Source: an uncultured Lachnospiraceae bacterium
GTDB lineage: Bacteria > Bacillota > Clostridia > Lachnospirales > Lachnospiraceae
Direction: 5' to 3'
Assembly (NCBI GenBank): GCA_958402795.1
Contig: CATXUX010000005.1
Location: forward strand, 68,628-132,627
Length of the DNA stretch: 64,000 bases
The position numbers were made by a program, and so were the translations under genes. The notes below the pieces were generated by a model that worked only from the letters and a program-made list of their open reading frames with translations, made no database searches and had not been told where the DNA came from. This document shows, piece after piece, positions 24,030-32,672 of this stretch. Within the stretch, counting starts at the first letter, position 1. Each line of letters starts with the position of its first letter.

Positions 24030-25589
24030 ATGGAACTGATTCAGAGACAGGTACACTATACGCAGGAAGGAAAGCACACGTTCGACCAGTTTTATCTGGA
24101 CGAAGACTATAATGTGCCGGATACGAAAGAAGACGTACGGCAGATCATTCAGGCAAAAGGTACGGTAAAAGTAGAGGATATGAATCTTGCGGATAATTAT
24201 CTGCGGGTTTCAGGAAAACTGTATTTTCAGATCCTTTATATGACAGACAGCGAGGAAACGCGCCCGGCGGCGCTGGACGGAAAGATTCCGTTTGAAGAAA
24301 TGGTATACATAGATACGGCGGAGCCGGTTACATGTTTTATTGAAAATGTGCGGGTAGAATTTTCCGCTTCACTTGTACATTCCCGGAAGATCGGACTCCG
24401 GGCGATGATCGAGCTCGAGATCGGGCGGCAACAGCTCCGGGATGAAGAGACAACGACGGACATAGAAAGCGAAATTCCGGTATTTAAGAAAATGCGCAGA
24501 CTCAACCTGCTGGAACTTCACACCTCGAAAAAGGATACGTACCGGATCAAGGAGGAAATCACACTTCCGGGGACGAAGGAGAGTATCGGACAGATCCTGC
24601 TCTGCGACATCACGGGGCGCAGGCTGGAGATCCGTCCGGCGCAGGACCGCCTGCTGCTGCAGGGAGAACTGCTCGTGTTTCTGATGTATCTGTCGGAGGA
24701 CGGCAGGACGGACTGGCTGGAGCAGAGCGTGCCCTATGAGGGACAGGTGGAATGCGAGGGCGTAGAAGAGGGAATGTATTTTCACGTACAGCATACGCTG
24801 GAAGATACACTGGCGGATATACGGATGGATGAGGATGGGGAGATGCGTGTGGCAGGGATCGAAGGGACGCTGAATCTGCGGATGAATATTTACCGGGAGG
24901 AGGAAATCGAACTTCTGGAGGATCTGTATTCACTGGAGCAGAACTGCATGTTTGACACGCGGGAGGCAGTATACGAGGAACTGATGATCCAGAACCACTC
25001 AAAATGTAAGATCGCAGAGCGGCTTTCCCTGCCGGAATTGAAAGGGGACGCCCTTCAGATCTGCCATAGTGACGGCATGATACAGATCATGCATATGGAG
25101 CAGGAGGAGAACGGCATCCAGATTGAAGGAATCCTGCACCTGTCGTTTCTGTACCTGCGCGGCAATGATGAGCTTCCGTTTGGAAGCTGGCAGGGGATGG
25201 TACCGTTTACCTGGCTTTTGGAATGCCCGGAGATGAAAGAAGAAACGCGCAGCAACATTTCGTATCATGTGGAGCAGTTGTCGGTGAGCTTTGCGGGAAA
25301 TGAAGATGTGGAGGTGAAAGCAGTTCTTTCTTTTGATACATTTATCCGCAGACCGGCGCCGGTACAGGTTGTGACCGGAGTCGAATTTACACCGCTGTCC
25401 GCAGACGAGATGGAAAAGCGGCCGGGGATCGTCGGCTACGTGGTAAAAAAAGGCGACCAGCTCTGGAACCTGGCAAAACGGTTTATGACGACGGAAGAGG
25501 GGATCATGGAGGTGAACGGACTGGAGTCCCCGAATATAAAAGAAGGAGATAAATTGTTGATTTTTAAGGAAAATATGAGTATACTATAG
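24030..25589 (+). CDS. sipL: SipL-like spore morphogenesis protein (DUF3794/SPOCS repeats plus LysM)
   Basis: A 519-residue protein with repeated DUF3794 (SPOCS) domains across residues 1-440 and a C-terminal LysM domain (VGYVVKKGDQLWNLAKRF to KEGDKLLIF, about 467-515). Length and layout match SipL, the SpoIVA-interacting protein that anchors the spore coat to the forespore in Clostridioides difficile, where the LysM domain binds SpoIVA. It lacks a signal peptide, as expected for a mother-cell cytoplasmic protein. AAGGAG lies upstream of its ATG. This is the clearest marker that the host forms endospores; spoIIR lies 1.7 kb downstream. Confidence 0.9.
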   Translation: MELIQRQVHYTQEGKHTFDQFYLDEDYNVPDTKEDVRQIIQAKGTVKVEDMNLADNYLRVSGKLYFQILYMTDSEETRPAALDGKIPFEEMVYIDTAEPVTCFIENVRVEFSASLVHSRKIGLRAMIELEIGRQQLRDEETTTDIESEIPVFKKMRRLNLLELHTSKKDTYRIKEEITLPGTKESIGQILLCDITGRRLEIRPAQDRLLLQGELLVFLMYLSEDGRTDWLEQSVPYEGQVECEGVEEGMYFHVQHTLEDTLADIRMDEDGEMRVAGIEGTLNLRMNIYREEEIELLEDLYSLEQNCMFDTREAVYEELMIQNHSKCKIAERLSLPELKGDALQICHSDGMIQIMHMEQEENGIQIEGILHLSFLYLRGNDELPFGSWQGMVPFTWLLECPEMKEETRSNISYHVEQLSVSFAGNEDVEVKAVLSFDTFIRRPAPVQVVTGVEFTPLSADEMEKRPGIVGYVVKKGDQLWNLAKRFMTTEEGIMEVNGLESPNIKEGDKLLIFKENMSIL

Positions 25590-25631
25590 GAAGTTAACAC
25601 TGTATACAAGATACATGAAAGGAATACACAG

Positions 25632-26507
25632 ATGAAGCAGATCGAACTGAAAGCACTCGCGAAGATCAATCTGGGTCTGGACGTTCTCGGAAAGAGGGAG
25701 AACGGATACCACGATGTACGAATGGTGATGCAGTCTGTATATCTGTATGATGAGGTAAAGATAGAACGGACGAATGAACCGGGGATCCGGCTGAAAACAA
25801 ATCTGTATTTTCTCCCGGAAGGAGAAGGGAATATCGCATACAAGGCAGCGGCTCTTCTGAAGGAGGAGTTTGGCATTCAGGAAGGGGTGAAGATCACGCT
25901 GCATAAGCACATTCCGGTGGCGGCCGGAATGGCGGGGGGCAGCTCCAATGCGGCGGCGGTGCTCTTCGGACTGAACCGCATGTTCGGACTGGGCCTGACG
26001 CAGGAGCAACTGATGGAACGCGGAGTGAAGCTCGGGGCAGACGTTCCCTACTGCATCATGCGGGGGACGGTACTGGCAGAGGGGATCGGCGAAAAGCTGA
26101 CCGCACTGCCGCCTGTGCCAAAGTGTGTCGTACTGATCGCAAAACCGCCGGTCAGTGTATCAACGCGGACGGTATATGAGGCTTTAGACGCAAAAAAAGA
26201 TGTGAAACATCCGGATATCGACGGACTGATCGACGGACTGGAGCACGGAGATCTGAAGCAGATTTCCGCCTGTATGGGGAATGTGCTGGAGGATGTAACG
26301 ATCCCGATGCACCCGGAGATCGAGAAGATCAAGCAGGAGATGAGAAAAGCAGGCGCGCTCGGCGCGATGATGAGCGGGAGCGGGCCGACGGTGTTTGGTC
26401 TGTTTACCGGCAAACAGGAAGCAAGAAGAGCACAGGAACGGATACGGAAGATGGCGCTGGCGAAGCAGGTGTATCTGACTGCCATGCACGGTGCAAGGAG
26501 GGACTAG
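25632..26507 (+). CDS. ispE: 4-diphosphocytidyl-2-C-methyl-D-erythritol kinase
   Basis: A 291-residue GHMP kinase of the non-mevalonate isoprenoid pathway, phosphorylating CDP-methylerythritol. KALAKINLGLDVLGKRENGYHD is the N-terminal family block, PVAAGMAGGSSNAAAVL (about 96-112) is the ATP loop, and MMSGSGPTVFGLF (about 250-262) is the third GHMP motif. It follows sipL by 42 bases and precedes a GntR gene by only 3 bases. Confidence 0.97.
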   Translation: MKQIELKALAKINLGLDVLGKRENGYHDVRMVMQSVYLYDEVKIERTNEPGIRLKTNLYFLPEGEGNIAYKAAALLKEEFGIQEGVKITLHKHIPVAAGMAGGSSNAAAVLFGLNRMFGLGLTQEQLMERGVKLGADVPYCIMRGTVLAEGIGEKLTALPPVPKCVVLIAKPPVSVSTRTVYEALDAKKDVKHPDIDGLIDGLEHGDLKQISACMGNVLEDVTIPMHPEIEKIKQEMRKAGALGAMMSGSGPTVFGLFTGKQEARRAQERIRKMALAKQVYLTAMHGARRD

Positions 26508-26510
26508 GCG

Positions 26511-27185
26511 ATGGAGATGAATTTTGAGGTAAAGACAGATGAATACCTGCCGCTTCGTGACGTCGTGTTCAATACGCTGCGGCAGGCAATTTTACGTGGA
26601 GAACTCAAGCCGGGCGACCGGCTGATGGAGATCCAGCTTGCAAACAAGCTGGGGGTAAGCCGGACCCCGATCCGGGAGGCAATCCGGAAACTGGAACTGG
26701 AAGGACTTGTCCGGATGATCCCGCGGCGGGGCGCCGAGGTGGCGCAGATCACGGAAAAAAGCCTGCAGGATGTGCTGGAAGTCAGAAGGGCATTGGAAGA
26801 ACTCGCCGTACAACTGACCTGTTCCCGGATTACGAAAGAAGGAATCGAGGAACTCAGACGCGCGGAGAAGAACTTCGAGAAAATACTCGGAAGCAGCGAC
26901 ATTACGGCGGTTGCGGAGGCGGACGTCGCATTCCATGACATCATTTACCGCACAACGGACAACCAGAAACTGATCCAGCTTCTCAACCAGTTCCGGGAAC
27001 AGATGTACCGTTACCGCGTAGAATATCTGAAGCGCAGTGAGTTCCATAAGCAGATTCTCGAAGAACACCGGAAGATCGTAGACGCGATTGAGAAAGGCGA
27101 CTGGGAAAGCGCGGTCTGGCTCACATGCAGCCATATTGATAATCAGGTAGACGCGGTCAGCGACACACTGCGGAAAGAGGAGTAG
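26511..27185 (+). CDS. GntR family (FCD/FadR-type) transcriptional regulator
   Basis: A 224-residue regulator. A winged helix-turn-helix covers residues 13-78 (LRQAILRGELKPGDRLMEIQLANKLGVSRTPIREAIRKLE), and the remainder is an all-helical FCD ligand-binding domain with metal-ligand-like Asp and His positions (ADVAFHDIIYR). It probably senses a small carboxylate, but its target is not evident since the neighbours are ispE and spoIIR. It starts 3 bases after the ispE stop, so the genes are co-transcribed. Confidence 0.93.
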   Translation: MEMNFEVKTDEYLPLRDVVFNTLRQAILRGELKPGDRLMEIQLANKLGVSRTPIREAIRKLELEGLVRMIPRRGAEVAQITEKSLQDVLEVRRALEELAVQLTCSRITKEGIEELRRAEKNFEKILGSSDITAVAEADVAFHDIIYRTTDNQKLIQLLNQFREQMYRYRVEYLKRSEFHKQILEEHRKIVDAIEKGDWESAVWLTCSHIDNQVDAVSDTLRKEE

Positions 27186-27195
27186 AAAGAGAGTC

Positions 27196-27225
27196 GTTTA
27201 GAAACGGAAAAAAGTGGATATACTT
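27196..27225 (+). promoter_or_regulatory. Sigma-F-type promoter of spoIIR
   Basis: GTTTA (27196-27200), a 15-base spacer and GGATATACTT (27216-27225) fit the sigma-F consensus GYWTA-N15-GGnRAnAnTW at every defined position but one. It ends 31 bases before the spoIIR start, fitting the known sigma-F dependence of that gene. Confidence 0.7.
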
Positions 27226-27256
27226 CTAACATCAAAACAGATGGAGGAAGTTACAT

Positions 27257-27946
27257 ATGAAACTTTTTTATAAATCCGGAAAAGAGGAGTATACAGCAGA
27301 GGCTGACAAGCTGCGCAGGGCAAGGAGAGCCGTGGCGGTACTTTCGCTGCTTCTTGCAGCACTGGTTACGGGAATCTTTGCGCGGCGTATGGATGTAACT
27401 GCACAGAATGAGCTGCAGGAACATCTGGCGGAGGAGGTGCTCCGGTTCCATATTCTGGCAAACAGCAACAGCGAGGAAGACCAGAAACTGAAAATGGATG
27501 TAAAAGAACAGGTACTGGCGTATCTGGAACGGGAAATGCCGGAAGATCTGGATGTGGATGAGACAAAAGCATGGATGCGGGCGAATACGGATGAATTAAA
27601 GGAAGTCTGTGAAAATACCGTGGATATGCAGGGATATTCGTATCCGGTGAATGTTGCGGTGACGACCTGCTATTTTCCGGAGAAAACATACGGTGACGTC
27701 ACGTTTCCGGCAGGAAACTACGAGGCGCTCCGCGTGGAGATCGGCGCGGCGAGAGGGCATAACTGGTGGTGTGTGCTTTATCCGAATCTGTGCTTTCTGG
27801 ATTCGGTTCATGCAGTAGTACCTGAGGAGGGAAAGAAAGAACTAAAGGAAGCATTGACTGCAGAAGAATATGAGCAGGTCACAGCGGCGACAGACTTTCA
27901 TATCAAATGGCGGCTTTCGTCACTTTTTGGCGGAGAAGGGGAGTAG
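27257..27946 (+). CDS. spoIIR: Stage II sporulation protein R
   Basis: A 229-residue forespore-secreted signalling protein that triggers SpoIIGA-dependent processing of pro-sigma-E in the mother cell. A membrane/signal segment occupies residues 24-43 (AVAVLSLLLAALVTGIFA). The family core FHILANSNSEEDQKLKMDVKEQV follows at about 65-85, then MNVAVTTCYFPEKTYGD-type and RGHNWWCVLYPNLCF motifs. GGAGGAAG lies upstream of the ATG. The upstream sigma-F-like promoter fits forespore expression. Confidence 0.95.
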   Translation: MKLFYKSGKEEYTAEADKLRRARRAVAVLSLLLAALVTGIFARRMDVTAQNELQEHLAEEVLRFHILANSNSEEDQKLKMDVKEQVLAYLEREMPEDLDVDETKAWMRANTDELKEVCENTVDMQGYSYPVNVAVTTCYFPEKTYGDVTFPAGNYEALRVEIGAARGHNWWCVLYPNLCFLDSVHAVVPEEGKKELKEALTAEEYEQVTAATDFHIKWRLSSLFGGEGE

Positions 27947-28018
27947 GGAAAGCATCTCGCGGTGACATACAGGCAGGCGGCAAAGAAACAGTTTACAGGA
28001 GAGAAAGAAGAGATAAAA

Positions 28019-28726
28019 ATGATATATACATTTGACAGCAGAATCAGATACAGTGAAATTGACCATCGGGGAACGCTGACGCTGCCGGGACTGATCAACT
28101 ATTATCAGGACTGCAGTACCTTTCAGTCGGAGGACATCGGGTATGGAATCTCATACGGAAAGGAACATAACCGGGCGTGGGTGCTTTCCTACTGGCAGAT
28201 CGTGATAGACCGTTATCCGAAGATCTTTGAGTCGGTTACGACGGGAACATTTGCAACCGGTATGAACGGACTGCTTGCAGGACGAAACTTTTTTATGAAG
28301 GATGCGGACGGCACACAGGTTTCCTGTGCAAACTCGCTCTGGGTATATATGAACCTGGAAACCGGGCGCCCTGTGATGCCGGATGAAAAGGAAATGGAGG
28401 CTTACAGGTTCGAGCCGAAGCTCCCGATGGAGTATGAGGGACGGCGGATCCGTCCCGCGGCAGCATATCAGGAAATGGAGTCGTTTCCGGTGTGCAGACA
28501 TCACATTGACACGAATGAACATGTCAACAACGGTATGTATGTTCAGATGGCGCTGGAACTGCTTCCGAGAGACCGGACGGTGCGGCAGGTGCGGGTTGCC
28601 TACAAGAAATCTGCAGTACTGGGGGATATGATCTGCCCGAAGCTCGCAGAAGAAGACGGCAGGACTGTGATCGAACTGTGCGGCACCGATGGAAGTACAT
28701 ATGCCGTGGTCGAATTGAAATTCTGA
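28019..28726 (+). CDS. Acyl-ACP thioesterase family protein
   Basis: A 235-residue double hot-dog-fold protein related to bacterial FatA-type acyl-ACP thioesterases, which release free fatty acids from acyl carrier protein. SRIRYSEIDHRGTLTLPGLINYYQDCST is the N-terminal hot-dog start; the C-terminal repeat has HHIDTNEHVNNGMYVQMAL with the catalytic Asn/His region (about 160-175). The start at 28019 is taken because an AGAAAGAAGAGA purine-rich site precedes it; the frame opens earlier without a site. It follows spoIIR by 72 bases. Confidence 0.9.
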   Translation: MIYTFDSRIRYSEIDHRGTLTLPGLINYYQDCSTFQSEDIGYGISYGKEHNRAWVLSYWQIVIDRYPKIFESVTTGTFATGMNGLLAGRNFFMKDADGTQVSCANSLWVYMNLETGRPVMPDEKEMEAYRFEPKLPMEYEGRRIRPAAAYQEMESFPVCRHHIDTNEHVNNGMYVQMALELLPRDRTVRQVRVAYKKSAVLGDMICPKLAEEDGRTVIELCGTDGSTYAVVELKF

Positions 28727-28766
28727 TCAAAGGCATGCTTTTGACAGAGCGGTGAGGAGAGAAAAA

Positions 28767-30140
28767 ATGAAATACGATGTGATTATTATAGGCGCGGGAC
28801 CGGGAGGAATCTTTTCGGCATATGAGCTGATGAAGCAGAAGCCGGAACTACGGATTGCTGTGTTTGAACTGGGAAATGAGCTGGAGAAGCGCCGGTGTCC
28901 GATCGACGGCGACCGGGTGAAGAGCTGCGTAAACTGTAAAACCTGCGCGATCATGAGCGGATTTGGCGGGGCAGGCGCGTTTTCAGATGGGAAATATAAT
29001 ATTACGAATGCGTTTGGCGGCACACTTTATGAACATATCGGACGGGATAAGGCGATCGAACTCATGAAATATGTGGATGAGATCAATGTATCGCACGGCG
29101 GTCAGGGAACAAAGATGTATTCTACGGCCGGGACAAGGTTTAAAAAGCTGTGCATGCAGAACAAACTGCATCTGCTGGACGCGTCGGTCCGCCATCTGGG
29201 GACAGATATCAATTATGTTGTGCTCGAGAATCTTTATAAAGAAATGAAGGACAAGGTGGATTTTTATTTTAACTGTGCTGTGGATCATCTGGAAAAGCGT
29301 AAGGACGGCTACCGGGTATTTCATGGCGAGTCTTATGACGACTGTGACAGATGTGTGGTGTCTGTCGGGCGTAGCGGGAGCAAGTGGATGTCCAGGATCT
29401 GCGAAGAGATGGATATCCCGACGATGTCCAACCGGGTCGATCTGGGCGTACGCGTGGAACTTCCCGCGGAAATTTTTTCGCATCTTACGGATGAACTCTA
29501 TGAGAGCAAGATCGTGTACCGGACAGAGAAGTTTGAAGATAACGTGCGGACGTTCTGTATGAACCCGAACGGGATTGTTGTAAACGAGAACACAAAAGGC
29601 ATTGTTACAGTCAACGGACACAGTTATGAAGACCCGGCGAAACAGACCGGAAATACCAACTTCGCTCTGCTTGTGTCGAAGCATTTTTCGGAGCCGTTCA
29701 AAGACAGCAACGGCTATGGTGAAAGCATTGCGCGGCTGTCCAATATGCTGGGCGGAGGCGTTATCGTACAGCGGTTTGGCGACCTAATCCGCGGACGGCG
29801 CAGTAATGAAAAGCGGATCGAAGAAGGTCTGGTACGTCCGACACTTGCGGCGACGCCGGGCGATCTGAGTCTTGTGCTGCCGAAGCGTATTCTGGACGGT
29901 ATCATTGAGATGATCTATGCGCTGGACAAGATCGCGCCGGGAACGGCAAATGACGATACGCTGCTCTACGGAGTAGAAGTGAAGTTCTATAATATGGAAG
30001 TGGCAATTGATGAAAATCTGGAGTCACCGCACAAGGGCCTTTATGTGATCGGCGACGGCAGCGGAGTAACACATTCCCTGTCGCACGCTTCTGCAAGCGG
30101 CGTGTATGTGGCGCGTCATATCGCAGCGCACATGGACTGA
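28767..30140 (+). CDS. FAD-dependent dehydrogenase (COG2509-like NAD(P)/FAD oxidoreductase)
   Basis: A 457-residue flavoprotein. The N-terminal Rossmann motif is VIIIGAGPGGIFSAYEL (residues 5-21), a Cys cluster CPIDGDRVKSCVNCKTC (about 46-62) typical of this uncharacterised dehydrogenase group follows, and GLYVIGDGSGVTHSLSHASASG closes the FAD site at the C-terminus. The paired Cys could bind a cofactor or act in redox; the substrate is unknown. The start at 28767 has GAGGAGA 8 bases upstream. It lies in a co-directional run with a thioesterase and an SseB-domain gene. Confidence 0.85.
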   Translation: MKYDVIIIGAGPGGIFSAYELMKQKPELRIAVFELGNELEKRRCPIDGDRVKSCVNCKTCAIMSGFGGAGAFSDGKYNITNAFGGTLYEHIGRDKAIELMKYVDEINVSHGGQGTKMYSTAGTRFKKLCMQNKLHLLDASVRHLGTDINYVVLENLYKEMKDKVDFYFNCAVDHLEKRKDGYRVFHGESYDDCDRCVVSVGRSGSKWMSRICEEMDIPTMSNRVDLGVRVELPAEIFSHLTDELYESKIVYRTEKFEDNVRTFCMNPNGIVVNENTKGIVTVNGHSYEDPAKQTGNTNFALLVSKHFSEPFKDSNGYGESIARLSNMLGGGVIVQRFGDLIRGRRSNEKRIEEGLVRPTLAATPGDLSLVLPKRILDGIIEMIYALDKIAPGTANDDTLLYGVEVKFYNMEVAIDENLESPHKGLYVIGDGSGVTHSLSHASASGVYVARHIAAHMD

Positions 30141-30173
30141 GAACTCCGTAACGGAATAGAGAGGAAACAGAGA

Positions 30174-31121
30174 ATGGCTAATAAGAATTCGAAAATATAC
30201 GACAGAAAAAGAAACACACTGGATAAACTGAGGAAAGCGCAGCGGATTTTTGTTCCGATGTCAGACTGTACGAATATGCCGTTTGTGCTGTGCGATCCGG
30301 AGACATATGATGATGAGGTTCTGATCTTTTTTGACGAAGAGACGGCAAAACAGGAGGCGGCAAAGCTGGTTGGGCAGAAGAATCCGCTGCATCTCATCCG
30401 TCTGGAGCAGAAGTTTCTGCTTTCCTTTTACAGCAGTCTCCTGCCGATGGGGGTAAACGCACTGCTGGTAGGCAGAGGAACCAAAGAGGAACTGCGGCTG
30501 CAGCTTTCCGAACTGATCAGCAGAAAAGGCGGCGACGGGGATGAGAAAGGCCGGAAGATACTGGAAAATCCGGAGTTTGTCCTGACTGCGCTTTATTTTA
30601 TGCAGAAACAGCGCGCCGTGAAAGAACCGGAGATGACGGAAGAGGTAAAAGAACTGCAGGAAGAGATGCTCGCCCATTACGGAAAGGGACGCTACATTGT
30701 GGCGTACCAGAAAGACCGTGGAATGCCGATCCTGAGACAGAAGGACGGAACGGTGATGCAGCCGGTGTTTACCGATGTGCAGGAGTTCATCAAGTTCCAG
30801 AATACGAATAAAGATGTGAAGTTCCAGACCGCCGTGATCGAGGCGGGCAAGATTCCGGAAGTCATGGCGAAAGAAGCCGCAGGGATCGTGGTGAATCCGT
30901 ACAGTATCAATCTGCATCTCAAGATCCAGAGGCCAACGGCAAAGGCAGCGTCCCGTCCGACGACACAGCAGATTCTTGCCGCGGCTGCGGACGCAGGCGT
31001 CCGTGAGTCCCTGAAGGCAGAAAATGCGGCCGAAATAGAAGCAAGGCAGGCGATGCAGGCGTCGCTCGAATCGAATGTACAGGAGGTACTGGAGGAGAAT
31101 GCCGTACAGTCGGATGACTGA
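30174..31121 (+). CDS. SseB N-terminal-domain protein
   Basis: A 315-residue cytoplasmic protein with an SseB-like domain in the N-terminal 110 residues (LRKAQRIFVPMSDCTN...PFVLCDPETYDD) and a second related stretch around 150-250 (KGRYIVAYQKDRGMPILRQKDGTVM and AGIVVNPYSINLHL). SseB domains in Gram-positive bacteria have no established function. The C-terminus is Ala/Glu-rich and probably helical. The GAGGAAACAGAGA stretch supplies the ribosome binding site. Confidence 0.75.
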   Translation: MANKNSKIYDRKRNTLDKLRKAQRIFVPMSDCTNMPFVLCDPETYDDEVLIFFDEETAKQEAAKLVGQKNPLHLIRLEQKFLLSFYSSLLPMGVNALLVGRGTKEELRLQLSELISRKGGDGDEKGRKILENPEFVLTALYFMQKQRAVKEPEMTEEVKELQEEMLAHYGKGRYIVAYQKDRGMPILRQKDGTVMQPVFTDVQEFIKFQNTNKDVKFQTAVIEAGKIPEVMAKEAAGIVVNPYSINLHLKIQRPTAKAASRPTTQQILAAAADAGVRESLKAENAAEIEARQAMQASLESNVQEVLEENAVQSDD

Positions 31122-31193
31122 TCTGTATCGGCCAAAAGCGCTGTACCGGAAAACAAAGACGCCGGACAGCGATAATCGACAGAGGAGAACAGC

Positions 31194-32036
31194 ATGTTGA
31201 AATTAGGAGAAAAACAGATGCTCACCGTAGTAAAGACCGTGGATTTCGGGGTATATCTCGGGAGCGAGAAGGAACGTGTCCTGCTCCCGAAAAAGCAGGT
31301 GCCCGCTGGGATTGAACCGGGAGATCCGGTGGAGGTATTTTTATATAAGGATTCTTCGGACCGTCTGATCGCGACGACGCATGAGCCGAAACTGACGCTT
31401 GGCAAACTGGCAGTCCTGGAAGTCGCGGACACAAATAAAGCAGGAGCGTTTCTGGACTGGGGACTGGAGAAAGACCTGTTTCTTCCATTCCGGGAACAGA
31501 CGGCGAAAGTGAAAAAAGGGGATCACTGTCTGGTGTCATTATACATTGACAAGAGCGAACGGCTCTGCGCCACGATGAAGGTGTACCATCAGCTCCAAAC
31601 GGATTCCCCCTACAAAAAAGACGACCGGGTGCGCGGTATCATCTATGATACCAGTGAAGAATTCGGGATCTTTGTCGCAGTGGATCACCGGTATTCCGCA
31701 CGGATTCCGAAGAAGGATGCATTTGGGACGCTGCGTGTCGGCGATGAGATCGAGGCGCGTGTGACGTCGGTAAAAGAGGACGGAAAACTGGACTTAAGCG
31801 TACGGGAGAAGATCCCGGAACAGATGGACAAAGACGCAGAACGGATTCTGAAAGGAATCCAGAGCCACGGAGGAAAACTGCCCTTTACGGACAAAGCAGA
31901 GCCGGAACGGATCAAGAACGAGTTCGGTATGAGTAAGGCGGCGTTCAAGCGTGCGGTCGGACGGCTTTTGAAGCAGGGAAAGATCGAGATCCTGGAAAAC
32001 GGGATCCGGGTAAAGACGCAGGAGACAAAGCGATGA
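31194..32036 (+). CDS. CvfB-family S1 RNA-binding protein
   Basis: A 280-residue protein with tandem S1-like OB domains and a C-terminal winged helix, the layout of CvfB, an RNA-binding regulator of virulence factors in Staphylococcus. GEKQMLTVVKTVDFGVYLGS starts domain 1, GAFLDWGLEKDLFLPFREQ is domain 2 (about 83-101), VRGIIYDTSEEFGIFVAVD is the third, and FGMSKAAFKRAVGRLLKQGKIEI is the C-terminal winged helix. Its stop overlaps the start of the fchA-like gene by ATGA, so they are coupled. Confidence 0.9.
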   Translation: MLKLGEKQMLTVVKTVDFGVYLGSEKERVLLPKKQVPAGIEPGDPVEVFLYKDSSDRLIATTHEPKLTLGKLAVLEVADTNKAGAFLDWGLEKDLFLPFREQTAKVKKGDHCLVSLYIDKSERLCATMKVYHQLQTDSPYKKDDRVRGIIYDTSEEFGIFVAVDHRYSARIPKKDAFGTLRVGDEIEARVTSVKEDGKLDLSVREKIPEQMDKDAERILKGIQSHGGKLPFTDKAEPERIKNEFGMSKAAFKRAVGRLLKQGKIEILENGIRVKTQETKR

Positions 32037-32659
32037 TGTTGGAAATGAAAACAACGGATTTTCTGGATGCACTTTCTTCTTCGGCTCCGGTTCCGGGCGG
32101 CGGGGGAGCTTCTGCTGCCGCCGGGGCGATGGGAGCCGCGCTTGGAATGATGGTTGCCAATCTGACGGCCGGAAAGAAAAAGTATGCAGATGTGGAAGAA
32201 GAAATCATAGCAATACGGAGACAGCTCTATGATCTGCAGCAGCGGCTCGTTCTGCTGACGGATGAAGACGCGAAAGCATTCGAACCGCTATCGAAGGCAT
32301 ACGGACTGCCAAGATCCACACCGGAAGAGCAGAAGAAAAAAGCTGAGGTCATGGAGGCCGCACTGTATGAAGCCAGCCGTCCCCCTCTGGAGATGATGGA
32401 AACGGTACTGGAAGTGATGCGGCTTCTTGAAATCCTCGGCGAAAAGGGAAGCAGGATCGCTGTCAGTGATGTGGGAGTCGGAATCTCTTTCTGTCAGGCT
32501 GCGCTGGAAGGCGCGTCGATGAACGTATTTATCAATACAAAGTCGATGAAGAACCGGGAACGGGCAGAAGAGATGAACTGCCGCGCAGATGCAATGATCG
32601 CGGAGGGAACTGTGATAAAAGAACGGGTATCCCGGAAAGTAGAAGGACAGATACGGTGA
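32033..32659 (+). CDS. fchA: Methenyltetrahydrofolate cyclohydrolase (FchA / cyclodeaminase family)
   Basis: A 208-residue all-helical protein of the formiminotransferase-cyclodeaminase family. The N-terminus has the typical FLDALSSSAPVPGGGGASAAAGAMG-like glycine/alanine substrate loop. In acetogens and related Clostridia the stand-alone form (FchA) interconverts methenyl- and formyl-tetrahydrofolate. The adjacent folD, 13 bases downstream, supports this one-carbon role over glutamate formiminotransferase activity. The start overlaps the cvfB-like stop. Confidence 0.9.
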   Translation: MMLEMKTTDFLDALSSSAPVPGGGGASAAAGAMGAALGMMVANLTAGKKKYADVEEEIIAIRRQLYDLQQRLVLLTDEDAKAFEPLSKAYGLPRSTPEEQKKKAEVMEAALYEASRPPLEMMETVLEVMRLLEILGEKGSRIAVSDVGVGISFCQAALEGASMNVFINTKSMKNRERAEEMNCRADAMIAEGTVIKERVSRKVEGQIR

Positions 32660-32672
32660 GAGAGGTGATACA

